Assembly: GCA_902536775.1 (NCBI GenBank)
Contig: CACAYX010000009.1
Location: forward strand, 1 to 48,046
Direction of reading: 5' to 3'
Source of the DNA: an uncultured Prochlorococcus sp.
GTDB lineage: Bacteria; Cyanobacteriota; Cyanobacteriia; PCC-6307; Cyanobiaceae
Length of the DNA stretch: 48,046 bases
The position numbers and the translations under genes were made by a program. The notes beneath the pieces were generated by a model, which was given only the letters and a program-made list of their open reading frames with translations, was not told the origin of the DNA and did no database searches. This document shows, one piece after another, positions 35,896 through 46,031 of the stretch. Within the stretch, counting starts at the first letter, position 1. Each line of letters starts with the position of its first letter.

Positions 35896-37559
35896 GTCAT
35901 CACATTCTTCATTATCGTTTAAAAAAATTGAATAGATCCTTTCTTATATGGATAACTCTTATTTCGCTTTTAATAAAATTGTGGATAGATAATATTAGAT
36001 TTACAATTTTCCAAACTAAAAGTAATAAAAAAAGTAGGATCCAAATTAAAAGAGCTAGGTGGTTTACTAATCAATTAATAAAACTTGGTTCAGCATTTAT
36101 AAAAATTGGACAATTATTATCAGCGAGACCTGATTTAATTCCTAATACCTGGATACAGGAATTGTCTAAATTGCAGGATCAAGTTCCTAATTTTTCATTT
36201 GCGCAAGTTGAATTAACTATAAAAGAAGAACTAGGGTCTAAGTTTAATGAAATAGATCAAATAACATGTGATCCTGTTGGATCAGCATCACTAGCTCAGG
36301 TTCATAGGGGGACTTTAAAAGATGGTAGGAAAGTAGTATTTAAAGTTCAAAGACCCAATTTAAAAGAGTTGTTTATCATCGATTTGGGCATAATGCAGCA
36401 AATAGCAGGATTGTTGCAGAAAAATAAGAATTGGAGTCGAGGTAGAAACTGGGTTGAGATTGCAAAAGAATGTAGGAAAGTTCTCATGAAGGAGCTTGAT
36501 TTTAATTGTGAAGCACAATATGCAGCAAGATTTAGACAGCAATTTCTTGATGATACAAATGTTGAAGTTCCTGAAGTTATTTGGAATATGAGCAGTGAAA
36601 AAGTGCTTTGTTTAAGTTATTTAGAAGGAACAAAAATAAGCGATTTAAAAAAATTACAATCAGAAGAAATTGATTTACCTAAAATTGCTGAAATAGGTGC
36701 CATCAGCTATTTAAAACAATTAGTAAATTACGGTTTTTTTCATGCAGACCCTCATCCAGGAAATCTAGCAGTTTCAAATAAAGGTAAATTGATTTTTTAT
36801 GATTTTGGAATGATGGGCAATATCTCAAATAATCTTCAAACAAGATTAGGGGGAATGGTTAAGGCTGCTGCTTTAAGAGATGCCTCATCGCTTGTTAGTG
36901 AATTACAACAAGCTGGCTTAATTTCAAAAGATATTGATATAGGACCAGTTAGAAGATTAGTCAGATTGATGCTTAAAGAAGCCTTAACTCCACCATTTAG
37001 CCCAAATATTATTGAAAAATTATCTGGAGATTTATACGAACTTGTTTATGAAACACCTTTTCAACTGCCAGTAGATTTAATCTTTGTGATGAGAGCTTTA
37101 TCAACTTTTGAAGGAGTTGGCAGAATGCTTGATCCAGGGTTTAACCTTGTATCAGTTACCAAGCCTTATTTAATAGAACTTATGACTTCAAATAATCAAA
37201 CTCCTAACGATTTAATTAACCAATTTGGAAGGCAAGTAGGTGAACTAGGATCGAAAGCTGTTGGGATTCCCAAAAGAATAGATGAAAGTTTAGAAAGATT
37301 AGAGCAGGGCGATTTGCAATTGCAAATAAGAATGGGAGAGTCTGATAGGCAATTCAAAAAAATGTTTACTGCTCAAAAAACTTTAGGCCATTCAATTCTT
37401 ATAGGAAGCCTATCAATTGCATCTGCTTTACTTGTAACCAATAAACAAAATAATTTTGCGTTGTTGCCAATTTTTTTTGCAATACCAATAAGTATTGATT
37501 GGATAAAATGCCAATTAAGTATGAGAAAAGGCTCACGTTTAGAAAAACTTAAGCGCTAA
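35892..37559 (+). CDS. ABC1/UbiB-family atypical kinase
   Basis: A 555-residue protein with the ABC1 core: SAFIKIGQLLSARPDLIP (KxGQ motif), DPVGSASLAQVHRGTL (alanine-rich nucleotide loop), VFKVQRPNL, and HADPHPGNL with YDFGMMG (catalytic and metal residues). Two hydrophobic segments near the C-terminus (about 495-535) suggest membrane attachment. Family members in plastids and cyanobacteria support prenylquinone metabolism and plastoglobule function. Exact target is unknown; cyanobacteria carry several paralogs. Confidence 0.9.
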   Translation: MSHHILHYRLKKLNRSFLIWITLISLLIKLWIDNIRFTIFQTKSNKKSRIQIKRARWFTNQLIKLGSAFIKIGQLLSARPDLIPNTWIQELSKLQDQVPNFSFAQVELTIKEELGSKFNEIDQITCDPVGSASLAQVHRGTLKDGRKVVFKVQRPNLKELFIIDLGIMQQIAGLLQKNKNWSRGRNWVEIAKECRKVLMKELDFNCEAQYAARFRQQFLDDTNVEVPEVIWNMSSEKVLCLSYLEGTKISDLKKLQSEEIDLPKIAEIGAISYLKQLVNYGFFHADPHPGNLAVSNKGKLIFYDFGMMGNISNNLQTRLGGMVKAAALRDASSLVSELQQAGLISKDIDIGPVRRLVRLMLKEALTPPFSPNIIEKLSGDLYELVYETPFQLPVDLIFVMRALSTFEGVGRMLDPGFNLVSVTKPYLIELMTSNNQTPNDLINQFGRQVGELGSKAVGIPKRIDESLERLEQGDLQLQIRMGESDRQFKKMFTAQKTLGHSILIGSLSIASALLVTNKQNNFALLPIFFAIPISIDWIKCQLSMRKGSRLEKLKR

Positions 37560-37564
37560 AAAAA

Positions 37565-38860
<1,296 letters not shown>

Positions 38861-38900
38861 TTAATTATTACTATTTAAATCCTATTAATAGCTGAACTAT

Positions 38901-38974
38901 TTGGCTAATATCTGAAATATATATTTTAACCAATTATAATCTTTTAATTCCAGCACGACTTAGATATTAGTTAA
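38901..38974 (+). promoter_or_regulatory. Long-range inverted repeat upstream of clpB2
   Basis: CTAATATCT (38905-38913) is matched by AGATATTAG (38962-38970). With flanking pairs the plus-strand RNA could form 15 base pairs (38901-38915 with 38960-38974, three of them G-U) closing a 44-base loop. On the minus strand the G-U pairs are lost, which favours a plus-strand RNA. The 266-base divergent gap (38858-39123) has no ORF. Confidence 0.35.
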
Positions 38975-39025
38975 AAACTCTTTTATTAATTCCAAAGTCC
39001 TTGCAACCCCTCTCGAAAACATATG

Positions 39026-39051
39026 TTTCAAATTCATCTTACAATTTGAAA
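39026..39051 (+). promoter_or_regulatory. Hairpin between eno and clpB2
   Basis: TTTCAAATT (39026-39034) pairs perfectly with AATTTGAAA (39043-39051) around an eight-base loop, about 70 bases before the clpB2 ATG. No T tract follows, so it is not a simple terminator. Confidence 0.4.
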
Positions 39052-39123
39052 ATTATTGGATGATTATTAATGCAGATCCTATTTAGAATACTAATTAATA
39101 ATCAACTATAGTTTTTATAGTTT

Positions 39124-41895
39124 ATGAGAGAAACACTTACATCAAGTCCTGAACTTTTTAGCGATATCAGTTGGAATCTTCTTTTATTAGGAGAAGAAAC
39201 AGCAAAAAAATGGGATCATAGCGAATTTAATATTGAACACATAATTCATACATTGTTCTCATCAAGTGAATTCTTTGCTTTCATTGAAAAATTATCAATC
39301 GACCAAGATACAGTTTTAGATATAACAGAAGATTTTTTAGAAGAGACACCAACAAGTGAGTCAGATATTTTTACTATCGGAGAAGATTTAGAAATTTTAT
39401 TAGATAATGCAAATCAAATAAAAATCCAATGGGGATCAAGATTAATAGAAATCCCTCATTTACTAATTGCTATTGGAAGGGATTTAAGAATTGGGAATTA
39501 TGTTTTTGAAGAAGGCAATCTTTCAATGGAAAAATTAGAGGAAGAATTAAAGTCTTTCCCAAATATTAATCAAGCAAAAGAGTCTTTTAATTATGAGAAC
39601 GTAATTGAGATAAATAATCAATCTAATTTTGAATCAAACAATGAAACTTTTGTAAAAGAAGAAAAATTAAAAAAATCTATTGTTCCATTACCCAAAAGTG
39701 AACTTCAAATTGAAACCAAAAAACAAGTTAGAAAAGATGAAAATGCCCTCTCAATTTATGGAAAAGATTTAACAGAATCAGCTAAAAAAGGCCTACTGGA
39801 TCCCGTTTTAGGAAGAGAAAATGAGATCAATAATTTAATGAGAGTACTCTGCAGAAGAAACAAAAATAATCCTATACTTATAGGCAATTCTGGAGTTGGT
39901 AAAACCTCAATTGCAAAATTACTTGCACAACTAATTGTAGACAAAAAAGTTCCTGATTCTTTAAAAAACTTAAAAATTATTTCACTTGACTTAGGTGCTT
40001 TAGTTTCTGGGACAAAATTTAGAGGCCAACTAGAGGAACGACTGAGCTTGATAATGCAGGAACTAAAAAATCCAAGCCAAGGAATGATTTTATTTATTGA
40101 TGAAATTCACTCAATATTAAGTTCTGACAGATCTTCTACTGACATTAGCAATATCTTAAAACCTTTACTGGCTGAAGGAGAACTTAGATGTATCGGTACA
40201 ACAACACCTGAGAAATTTCGTGAAACTATTGAAAAAGATCAGGCATTAAATAATTGCTTTCAAAAGATAGCTGTTAATGAACCAACAGTAGAATTAAGCG
40301 CAAAAATACTGCAAGGTATCAAAAAGAAATATGAATCACATCATGGCATAAAAATTTCTGAAGAGGCTGTGAACTATTCTGCAAAATTGGCCGATAGATA
40401 CATCAGTGATAAATGTCTTCCTGATAGTGCAATAGATTTAATTGATGAAGCAGCTGCACAGTTGAAAATCGAGTCTAATATTATGCCTCAAATCATTCTC
40501 CAACAAGAAAATAAACTTAATACTATTGACGAAAAACTGAACAATTTGCAAGGAGAAAATATCGAAGCTCAAGAAAAACTATTAAATAATAGAAAACAAT
40601 CAGAGGCAAAATTGAACGTTCTTTTGGAAAATTGGAACAATTTACGTGAAGAAATGGAAGAATTATCTACTTTAATGAAAGAAGAAGATAAGCTAACCAA
40701 ACAAATTAAAGATAAATCAAATCGCGAAATTGAAAATAATCTGGATTATTTAGAAAAGCTTGAAGAAGAGTTAAGTGAAATAGAGAATGACATACAAAAA
40801 GTTGAAGAGAACTTTAATAAAATAAAGAAAAATAGAAATTTCCCTTTTAAATATCAAGTTGAACCTGATGATATTGCTGATGTTATATCAAAAATCACGG
40901 GAATTCCAATTTCTAAAGTAGTTTCAAATGAACGTAAGAAATTAGTCAATCTAGAAACAGAACTAAGTGAAAAAGTTATTGGACAAGAAAAAGCCATAGA
41001 AGCTGTTTCTGCTGCAATTAGAAGAGCTCGAGTTGGTATGAAAAGTCCTAAAAGACCTATTGGATCTTTTTTATTTATGGGTCCTACTGGTGTTGGTAAA
41101 ACAGAATTAGCAAAAACTCTTGCAACCGCTTTATTTGATGAAGAAGACGCACTTTTAAGATTAGACATGAGTGAATATATGGAGAAAAATGCCGTAGCAA
41201 GACTTTTGGGAGCTCCTCCAGGTTATGTTGGTTATGAAGAGGGAGGTCAATTAACTGAAGCTGTAAGACGTAAACCCTATTCAGTAATACTTCTTGATGA
41301 GATAGAAAAAGCACATACAGAAGTATTTAATATCCTTTTGCAAGTCTTAGATGAAGGAAGATTAACGGACTCTCAAGGAAGGACAGTAGATTTCAAAAAT
41401 ACGGTAATTATTATGACAAGTAACCTAGCTGGTAAATCTATACTAGAATATTCACAAAAGATTTCTAAAAGTGAGGGAAAGTTAGAAAAAGATCAACAAA
41501 CTCTAGATGATTCAATTAGTAATGCATTATCTTCAATTTTTAGACCTGAATTTTTAAATAGAATTGACGAAGTGGTAAAGTTTGATCCATTATCTATTGA
41601 TGATCTTCAAAAAATAATTATTCTACAAACAGAAGATTTAAAGAACCTGCTACTTGAGCAGAAAATAAATATCACTATAGATAAAAAAGTTATCAACAAA
41701 ATTGCAAACGATTCTTACGAACCTGTATATGGTGCAAGGCCACTTAGCAGAGAACTGAGAAGACAAATAGAAAATCCCTTAGCTGCAAAACTTTTAGAAG
41801 ATAACTTCAAAAATAAAAAGAATATAACAATTAAACTTAACCCTGCAAAAAAAGATGAGATCGTTTTCAAACCTAGCTTACGAGCAAATCAATAA
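39124..41895 (+). CDS. clpB2: ClpB-type disaggregase (ClpB2-like)
   Basis: A 923-residue Hsp100 chaperone. The N-domain (about 1-150) is divergent and acidic, a linker rich in E and N follows, D1 has GNSGVGKTS (Walker A) and ILFIDEIHSIL, the middle domain is a coiled coil (about 455-575), and D2 has GPTGVGKTELAKTL, GAPPGYVGYEEGG and LLDEIEKAH. No tripeptide for ClpP binding is seen. Cyanobacteria carry a heat-induced ClpB1 and a divergent essential ClpB2; the divergent N-domain favours the latter. It is followed 47 bases later by secE. Confidence 0.88.
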   Translation: MRETLTSSPELFSDISWNLLLLGEETAKKWDHSEFNIEHIIHTLFSSSEFFAFIEKLSIDQDTVLDITEDFLEETPTSESDIFTIGEDLEILLDNANQIKIQWGSRLIEIPHLLIAIGRDLRIGNYVFEEGNLSMEKLEEELKSFPNINQAKESFNYENVIEINNQSNFESNNETFVKEEKLKKSIVPLPKSELQIETKKQVRKDENALSIYGKDLTESAKKGLLDPVLGRENEINNLMRVLCRRNKNNPILIGNSGVGKTSIAKLLAQLIVDKKVPDSLKNLKIISLDLGALVSGTKFRGQLEERLSLIMQELKNPSQGMILFIDEIHSILSSDRSSTDISNILKPLLAEGELRCIGTTTPEKFRETIEKDQALNNCFQKIAVNEPTVELSAKILQGIKKKYESHHGIKISEEAVNYSAKLADRYISDKCLPDSAIDLIDEAAAQLKIESNIMPQIILQQENKLNTIDEKLNNLQGENIEAQEKLLNNRKQSEAKLNVLLENWNNLREEMEELSTLMKEEDKLTKQIKDKSNREIENNLDYLEKLEEELSEIENDIQKVEENFNKIKKNRNFPFKYQVEPDDIADVISKITGIPISKVVSNERKKLVNLETELSEKVIGQEKAIEAVSAAIRRARVGMKSPKRPIGSFLFMGPTGVGKTELAKTLATALFDEEDALLRLDMSEYMEKNAVARLLGAPPGYVGYEEGGQLTEAVRRKPYSVILLDEIEKAHTEVFNILLQVLDEGRLTDSQGRTVDFKNTVIIMTSNLAGKSILEYSQKISKSEGKLEKDQQTLDDSISNALSSIFRPEFLNRIDEVVKFDPLSIDDLQKIIILQTEDLKNLLLEQKINITIDKKVINKIANDSYEPVYGARPLSRELRRQIENPLAAKLLEDNFKNKKNITIKLNPAKKDEIVFKPSLRANQ

Positions 41896-41942
41896 GCTAA
41901 AATAAAAACTAAAGCATAAAGCTTAATTTCAAAAAAAATTTT

Positions 41943-42185
41943 GTGACAAGTCCTACTACTAATAAAGAACCTCTTAAAAAGGATTCTCCTGAAGTTGAAG
42001 AGCCTAAAAAAAAGAATAACTTTTTTAGATCCACCTACGATGAACTTAAACTTGTCGTGTGGCCTAACAAACAACAACTTTTTAGCGAATCAGTAGCAGT
42101 TATAATTATGGTATCTTTTTCTGCTGCAGCTATTGCTTCTGTTAGCAGATTCTATGGATGGGCAGCTTCGCAAATTTTTGGTTGA
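41943..42185 (+). CDS. secE: Preprotein translocase subunit SecE
   Basis: An 80-residue single-helix SecE: a polar N-terminus, STYDELKLVVWPNKQQLF amphipathic helix, and one membrane helix (SVAVIIMVSFSAAAIASVS). The start is GTG at 41943. It heads the classical secE-nusG-rplKAJL cluster. Confidence 0.93.
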   Translation: MTSPTTNKEPLKKDSPEVEEPKKKNNFFRSTYDELKLVVWPNKQQLFSESVAVIIMVSFSAAAIASVSRFYGWAASQIFG

Positions 42186-42236
42186 ATTATCTCCCTAATA
42201 TCCATTAATAAAGATCTTAATTAAGCTTCTAGAAAA

Positions 42237-42848
42237 ATGAGTAATGAATTAACTACAAACCTTGCTTCTTCAAAAGCAACTACAAGCATCGCAAGATGGT
42301 ATGCAATTCAAGTGGCATCAAGCTGTGAAAAAAAAGTAAAAGCTACTCTTGAGCAGAGATCAGTAACTTTAGGTGTTAATAATAGAATCATTGAAATTGA
42401 AATTCCCCAAACTCCAGGAATTAAATTAAAAAAAGATGGAAGCAGACAAACTACTGAAGAAAAAGTTTTCCCAGGTTACGTTCTCGTAAGAATGATTTTG
42501 GATGAAGATACAATGATGGCTGTTAAAAGTACTCCAAATGTAATTAACTTTGTCGGTGCTGAAGACGGTAGAGGCAGCGGAAGATCGCGAGGTCATATCA
42601 AACCTCGACCATTATCAAGACAAGAAGTTAATAGGATCTTTAAGCGCGCATCAGAGAAAAAAGCTGTAATCAAGTTAGATATTGAAGAAAAAGATAGAAT
42701 CATTGTAACTAGCGGTCCATTCAAGGATTTCCAAGGAGAAGTTATAGAAGTTTCCGGAGAAAGAAATAAATTAAAAGCATTACTTTCAATATTTGGGCGC
42801 GAGACTCCTGTAGAATTAGAATTCTCCCAAATCAATAAACAAAATTAA
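42237..42848 (+). CDS. nusG: Transcription antitermination/elongation factor NusG
   Basis: A 203-residue NusG with an NGN domain (ARWYAIQVASSCEKKVKATL, then VFPGYVLVRM) and a C-terminal KOW motif (VTSGPFKDFQGEVIEV). It couples RNA polymerase to the ribosome or Rho. It lies 51 bases after secE and 67 before rplK; a TAAAAT at about 42872 may be a promoter for rplK. Confidence 0.97.
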   Translation: MSNELTTNLASSKATTSIARWYAIQVASSCEKKVKATLEQRSVTLGVNNRIIEIEIPQTPGIKLKKDGSRQTTEEKVFPGYVLVRMILDEDTMMAVKSTPNVINFVGAEDGRGSGRSRGHIKPRPLSRQEVNRIFKRASEKKAVIKLDIEEKDRIIVTSGPFKDFQGEVIEVSGERNKLKALLSIFGRETPVELEFSQINKQN

Positions 42849-42915
42849 TTTCTAATTGTTCTTGTTTATCTAGTAAAATTATGATTTTCTACTTCAGCTT
42901 AAATTCTCTAATCTA

Positions 42916-43341
42916 ATGGCAAAAAAAATTGTTGCAGTTATCAAGCTTGCTTTACAAGCAGGCAAAGCAAATCCTGCTCCTCCTGTAGGGCCAGCTTTAG
43001 GACAACATGGTGTCAATATCATGGCATTTTGCAAAGAATATAATGCAAGGACACAAGATAAAGCAGGTTTTGTAATTCCAGTTGAGATTTCTGTTTTTGA
43101 AGATAGAAGCTTTACTTTTATCACAAAAACACCTCCTGCTTCCGTCTTAATAACAAAAGCAGCTGGTATAGAGAAAGGATCAGGTGAATCAGCAAAAGGC
43201 TCTGTTGGGAATATAAGTAAAGCTCAATTAGAAGAAATAGCCAAAACTAAGCTCCCTGATCTAAACTGTTCTAGTGTTGAATCGGCAATGAAAGTAATTG
43301 AGGGTACTGCTCGTAATATGGGAGTCTCTATTACTGATTGA
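42916..43341 (+). CDS. rplK: 50S ribosomal protein L11
   Basis: A 141-residue L11: [20 protein letters not shown] at the N-terminus, [16 protein letters not shown] and the C-terminal rRNA-binding domain ([16 protein letters not shown]). L11 is part of the GTPase centre and is needed for the stringent response. Confidence 0.98.
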   Translation: MAKKIVAVIKLALQAGKANPAPPVGPALGQHGVNIMAFCKEYNARTQDKAGFVIPVEISVFEDRSFTFITKTPPASVLITKAAGIEKGSGESAKGSVGNISKAQLEEIAKTKLPDLNCSSVESAMKVIEGTARNMGVSITD

Positions 43342-43374
43342 GTTCTATTCAAAATTTCTCACTATTTAGGGGGA

Positions 43375-43389
43375 GGTTAGTTAATAACC
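43375..43389 (+). promoter_or_regulatory. Small hairpin before rplA
   Basis: GGTTA (43375-43379), loop GTTAA, TAACC (43385-43389), preceded by a purine run AGGGGGA. It lies in the 67-base rplK-rplA gap and might be a processing or translation control site. Confidence 0.3.
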
Positions 43390-43408
43390 GTTTGCACCCA
43401 ATATTATT

Positions 43409-44116
43409 ATGAAAAAACTATCCAAAAGAATGGCGGCTCTATCAACAAAGATAGAAGATCGCATTTACGCACCACTTGAAGCTCTTAGTATCATCAAGGA
43501 CAATGCTAATGCAAAATTTGATGAAACTATTGAAGCACATATTCGTTTAGGTATTGATCCAAAATATACAGATCAACAATTAAGGACCACTGTTGCATTA
43601 CCACATGGTACTGGCCAAAGTATCAAAATTGCAGTAATCACTAGCGGTGAGAATGTATCGAAGGCAAAGGCTGCTGGTGCAGATTTATTTGGCGAAGAAG
43701 ATCTTGTAGAAAGCATCAACAAAGGAAATATGGAGTTTGATCTACTTATTGCAACTCCAGATATGATGCCAAAGGTTGCAAAATTAGGAAGAGTTTTAGG
43801 ACCTAGAGGTTTAATGCCTAATCCTAAAGCGGGGACAGTAACTAATGACATTGCTAATGCAATAAAAGAATTCAAAGCTGGTAAGCTCGAATTTAGAGCA
43901 GATAAGGCTGGAATCGTCCATGTCCGCTTTGGAAAAGCAAGTTTCACAAAAGAGGCTCTATTTGACAACTTAAAAACCTTACAAGAATCAATTGATAAAA
44001 ATAAACCAAGTGGAGCTAAAGGAAAGTATTGGAAAACTTTTTATGTAACTTCAACAATGGGGCCTTCAGTTCAATTAGACATAAATGCTGTACAAGATTA
44101 CCAACCTGAAGGTTAA
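43409..44116 (+). CDS. rplA: 50S ribosomal protein L1
   Basis: A 235-residue L1 with the two-domain layout and the signature [20 protein letters not shown]1 binds 23S rRNA at the E-site stalk and can repress its own operon. It ends at 44116 and is followed by a structured gap before rplJ. Confidence 0.98.
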   Translation: MKKLSKRMAALSTKIEDRIYAPLEALSIIKDNANAKFDETIEAHIRLGIDPKYTDQQLRTTVALPHGTGQSIKIAVITSGENVSKAKAAGADLFGEEDLVESINKGNMEFDLLIATPDMMPKVAKLGRVLGPRGLMPNPKAGTVTNDIANAIKEFKAGKLEFRADKAGIVHVRFGKASFTKEALFDNLKTLQESIDKNKPSGAKGKYWKTFYVTSTMGPSVQLDINAVQDYQPEG

Positions 44117-44126
44117 CGCTTTGTAG

Positions 44127-44306
44127 TATAATTTAAATTGCAATAATACGGCCAAAGAAAGTAGGTTGATTTAGTTATTCTAAATTTTTAATTCCTACCG
44201 AGGACTCGTCTTAAATTATTTCTTTTTGGATCTAATAAAAGCGGCCTCTTTAAAAGAACTTTGCCGCATTTCCTGCTCTCCCTAAATTACGATCCAAAAA
44301 ACATCA
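44127..44306 (+). promoter_or_regulatory. L10-type leader of rplJ-rplL with its own promoter
   Basis: TATAAT at 44127-44132 is a strong -10, giving a leader of about 165 bases. In it, GTAGG (44161-44165) pairs with CCTAC (44194-44198) and encloses a hairpin TTTAG/CTAAA (44170-44174 and 44180-44184). Further on GCGGC (44241-44245) pairs with GCCGC (44263-44267). This fits the place and general shape of the ribosomal protein L10 leader, to which the L10-L7/L12 complex binds. The assignment to that family is by position and shape. Confidence 0.6.
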
Positions 44307-44834
44307 ATGGGCCGAACACTAGAGAATAAGCAAAAAATCGTTACTGAGATTAAATCTCTTTTAGACGACTCGGAAATGGCTGTAGTTCTTGACTATAAAG
44401 GTTTAACTATCAAAGAGATGTCAGATTTGCGATCTAGATTGCAAACAACTAACGGCATCTGCAAAGTTACTAAAAATTCATTAATGCGCAAAGCTATTGA
44501 TGGAGATAGTAATTGGAACAATCTTGAATCTTTACTGACCGGAACAAATGCTTTTGTGTTAATTAAAGAAGATGTTGGTGGTGCTGTAAAAGCAATCCAA
44601 TCTTTTCAAAAAGACACCAAAAAATCTGAGACCAAAGGAGCTTTATTTGAAGGCAGACTTCTTAGCGATTCTGAAATAAAAGAAATTGCAAGTCTTCCGT
44701 CTAAAGAAGTATTGATGGCAAAAATTGCTGGCGCTCTAAATGGCGTAGCAACAAAAATTGCGATCTCTATCAATGAAGTGCCTTCTGGACTTGCTAGATC
44801 ACTTAAACAACATTCTGAAAAATCAGAATCTTAA
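44307..44834 (+). CDS. rplJ: 50S ribosomal protein L10
   Basis: A 175-residue L10, base of the L7/L12 stalk: N-terminal rRNA-binding domain ([34 protein letters not shown]) and C-terminal helix that binds L12 dimers ([20 protein letters not shown]). Confidence 0.97.
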   Translation: MGRTLENKQKIVTEIKSLLDDSEMAVVLDYKGLTIKEMSDLRSRLQTTNGICKVTKNSLMRKAIDGDSNWNNLESLLTGTNAFVLIKEDVGGAVKAIQSFQKDTKKSETKGALFEGRLLSDSEIKEIASLPSKEVLMAKIAGALNGVATKIAISINEVPSGLARSLKQHSEKSES

Positions 44835-44862
44835 ATCAAAACCCTAATTAACTTTTAAGAAA

Positions 44863-45258
44863 ATGTCCGCAAAAACTGAAGAAATTCTTGAATCATTAAA
44901 ATCTTTATCACTTTTAGAAGCATCTGAGCTTGTAAAGCAAATTGAAGAAGCTTTTGGTGTATCTGCTGCAGCTTCTGCAGGAGTAGTAATGGCAGCTCCA
45001 GGAGCAGCTGGCGGTGACGCAGATGGAGGCGCTGCTGAAGAAAAAACTGAATTTGATGTAGTTCTCGAAAGCTTTGATGCAGCTGCAAAAATCAAAGTAC
45101 TTAAGGTTGTAAGAAATGCAACTGGTCTAGGTCTTGGCGATGCAAAAGCACTTGTTGAATCTGCACCAAAAACAGTAAAAGAAGGAATTGCCAAAGCAGA
45201 TGCTGAATCTTTAAAGAAAGAGATTGAAGAAGCTGGCGGTAAAGTTACACTTAAATAA
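44863..45258 (+). CDS. rplL: 50S ribosomal protein L7/L12
   Basis: A 131-residue L7/L12: N-terminal dimerisation domain, an alanine/glycine-rich hinge (about 40-60) and the globular C-terminus with [20 protein letters not shown]. It recruits translation GTPases. It follows rplJ by 28 bases. Confidence 0.98.
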
Positions 45259-45272
45259 GAGTACATTTTTTC

Positions 45273-45297
45273 AAGCCGATAACCTTAATATCGGCTT
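45273..45297 (+). promoter_or_regulatory. Perfect hairpin after rplL, no T tract
   Basis: AAGCCGATA (45273-45281), loop ACCTTAA, TATCGGCTT (45289-45297). The T run precedes it, not follows, so it does not look like a standard terminator. It ends eight bases before the rnhA ATG and could be a processing site or shield the start of rnhA. Confidence 0.55.
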
Positions 45298-45305
45298 CAA
45301 AAATT

Positions 45306-46025
45306 ATGAATAGTGATAGTATTGCGATTGAAGCCGCAACAGATGGAGCCTGCAGTGGTAATCCAGGCCCAGGTGGTTGGGGCGGTTTAATAATTTTTGA
45401 AGATGGTAGCGAATTAGAAATAGGTGGTTCCGAGCAAAATACTACTAATAATAGAATGGAACTCACTGCGGCCATAAAAACTCTTGAGAAATTAAAAACC
45501 TACAAATTAAAAGAGAACTTTAAACTAAGAACTGATAGTAAATATGTCATAGAGGGTTATACAAAATGGATTATTAATTGGAAGAAAAATGGATGGAAAA
45601 CAAGTTCAGGGAAACCAGTTCAAAATCTTGATCTATGGCAAAAAATTGATCAATTAAGAATTAATGGCCTAATAATGGAATATGTTAAAGGTCATAGCGG
45701 GGATAAGCAAAATGATAGGGTTGATAAAATTGCAACTAATTACAGCAAAGGTATATCTATAGAAAGTAACTTAAAAAAAGTAGAATCCTCAGTTAATTTT
45801 TTTGAAAAAAATGCACCTGCAGAAATTCAGGAATTATTTTCCCGCAATGAATTAATTCAAAAATTTGCAGAAAAAAAGTACCTGTTAAGTTCACCTGAAC
45901 TAGACACCTTATTAGGTGATGAAAACCACTTAAAGATAAAACAATATTCACTTTTTGAATGGCGTAATTGGAGATTGATTCCTAAAGATAAAAAATATTG
46001 GATAATAGAAAAAAAAGAAGCCTAA
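45306..46025 (+). CDS. rnhA: Ribonuclease HI with C-terminal extension
   Basis: RNase HI cuts RNA in RNA-DNA hybrids. The catalytic acids lie in [37 protein letters not shown] and [15 protein letters not shown]. The usual protein is about 150 residues; here 239, with about 85 extra at the C-terminus ([22 protein letters not shown] region) of unknown role, ending in an aromatic YWIIEKKEA. The extension is in frame, not a fusion with a known domain. Confidence 0.93.
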   Translation: MNSDSIAIEAATDGACSGNPGPGGWGGLIIFEDGSELEIGGSEQNTTNNRMELTAAIKTLEKLKTYKLKENFKLRTDSKYVIEGYTKWIINWKKNGWKTSSGKPVQNLDLWQKIDQLRINGLIMEYVKGHSGDKQNDRVDKIATNYSKGISIESNLKKVESSVNFFEKNAPAEIQELFSRNELIQKFAEKKYLLSSPELDTLLGDENHLKIKQYSLFEWRNWRLIPKDKKYWIIEKKEA

Positions 46026-46031
46026 TTTTTT

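Noticed and set aside
44844-45266. Minus-strand ORF opposite rplL (140 codons).
   Set aside because: It is the complement of the Ala/Gly-rich rplL hinge, giving a serine/proline-rich peptide typical of a shadow frame.
45273-45297. Classical terminator of the rplL message.
   Set aside because: The hairpin is not followed by a T tract on either strand.
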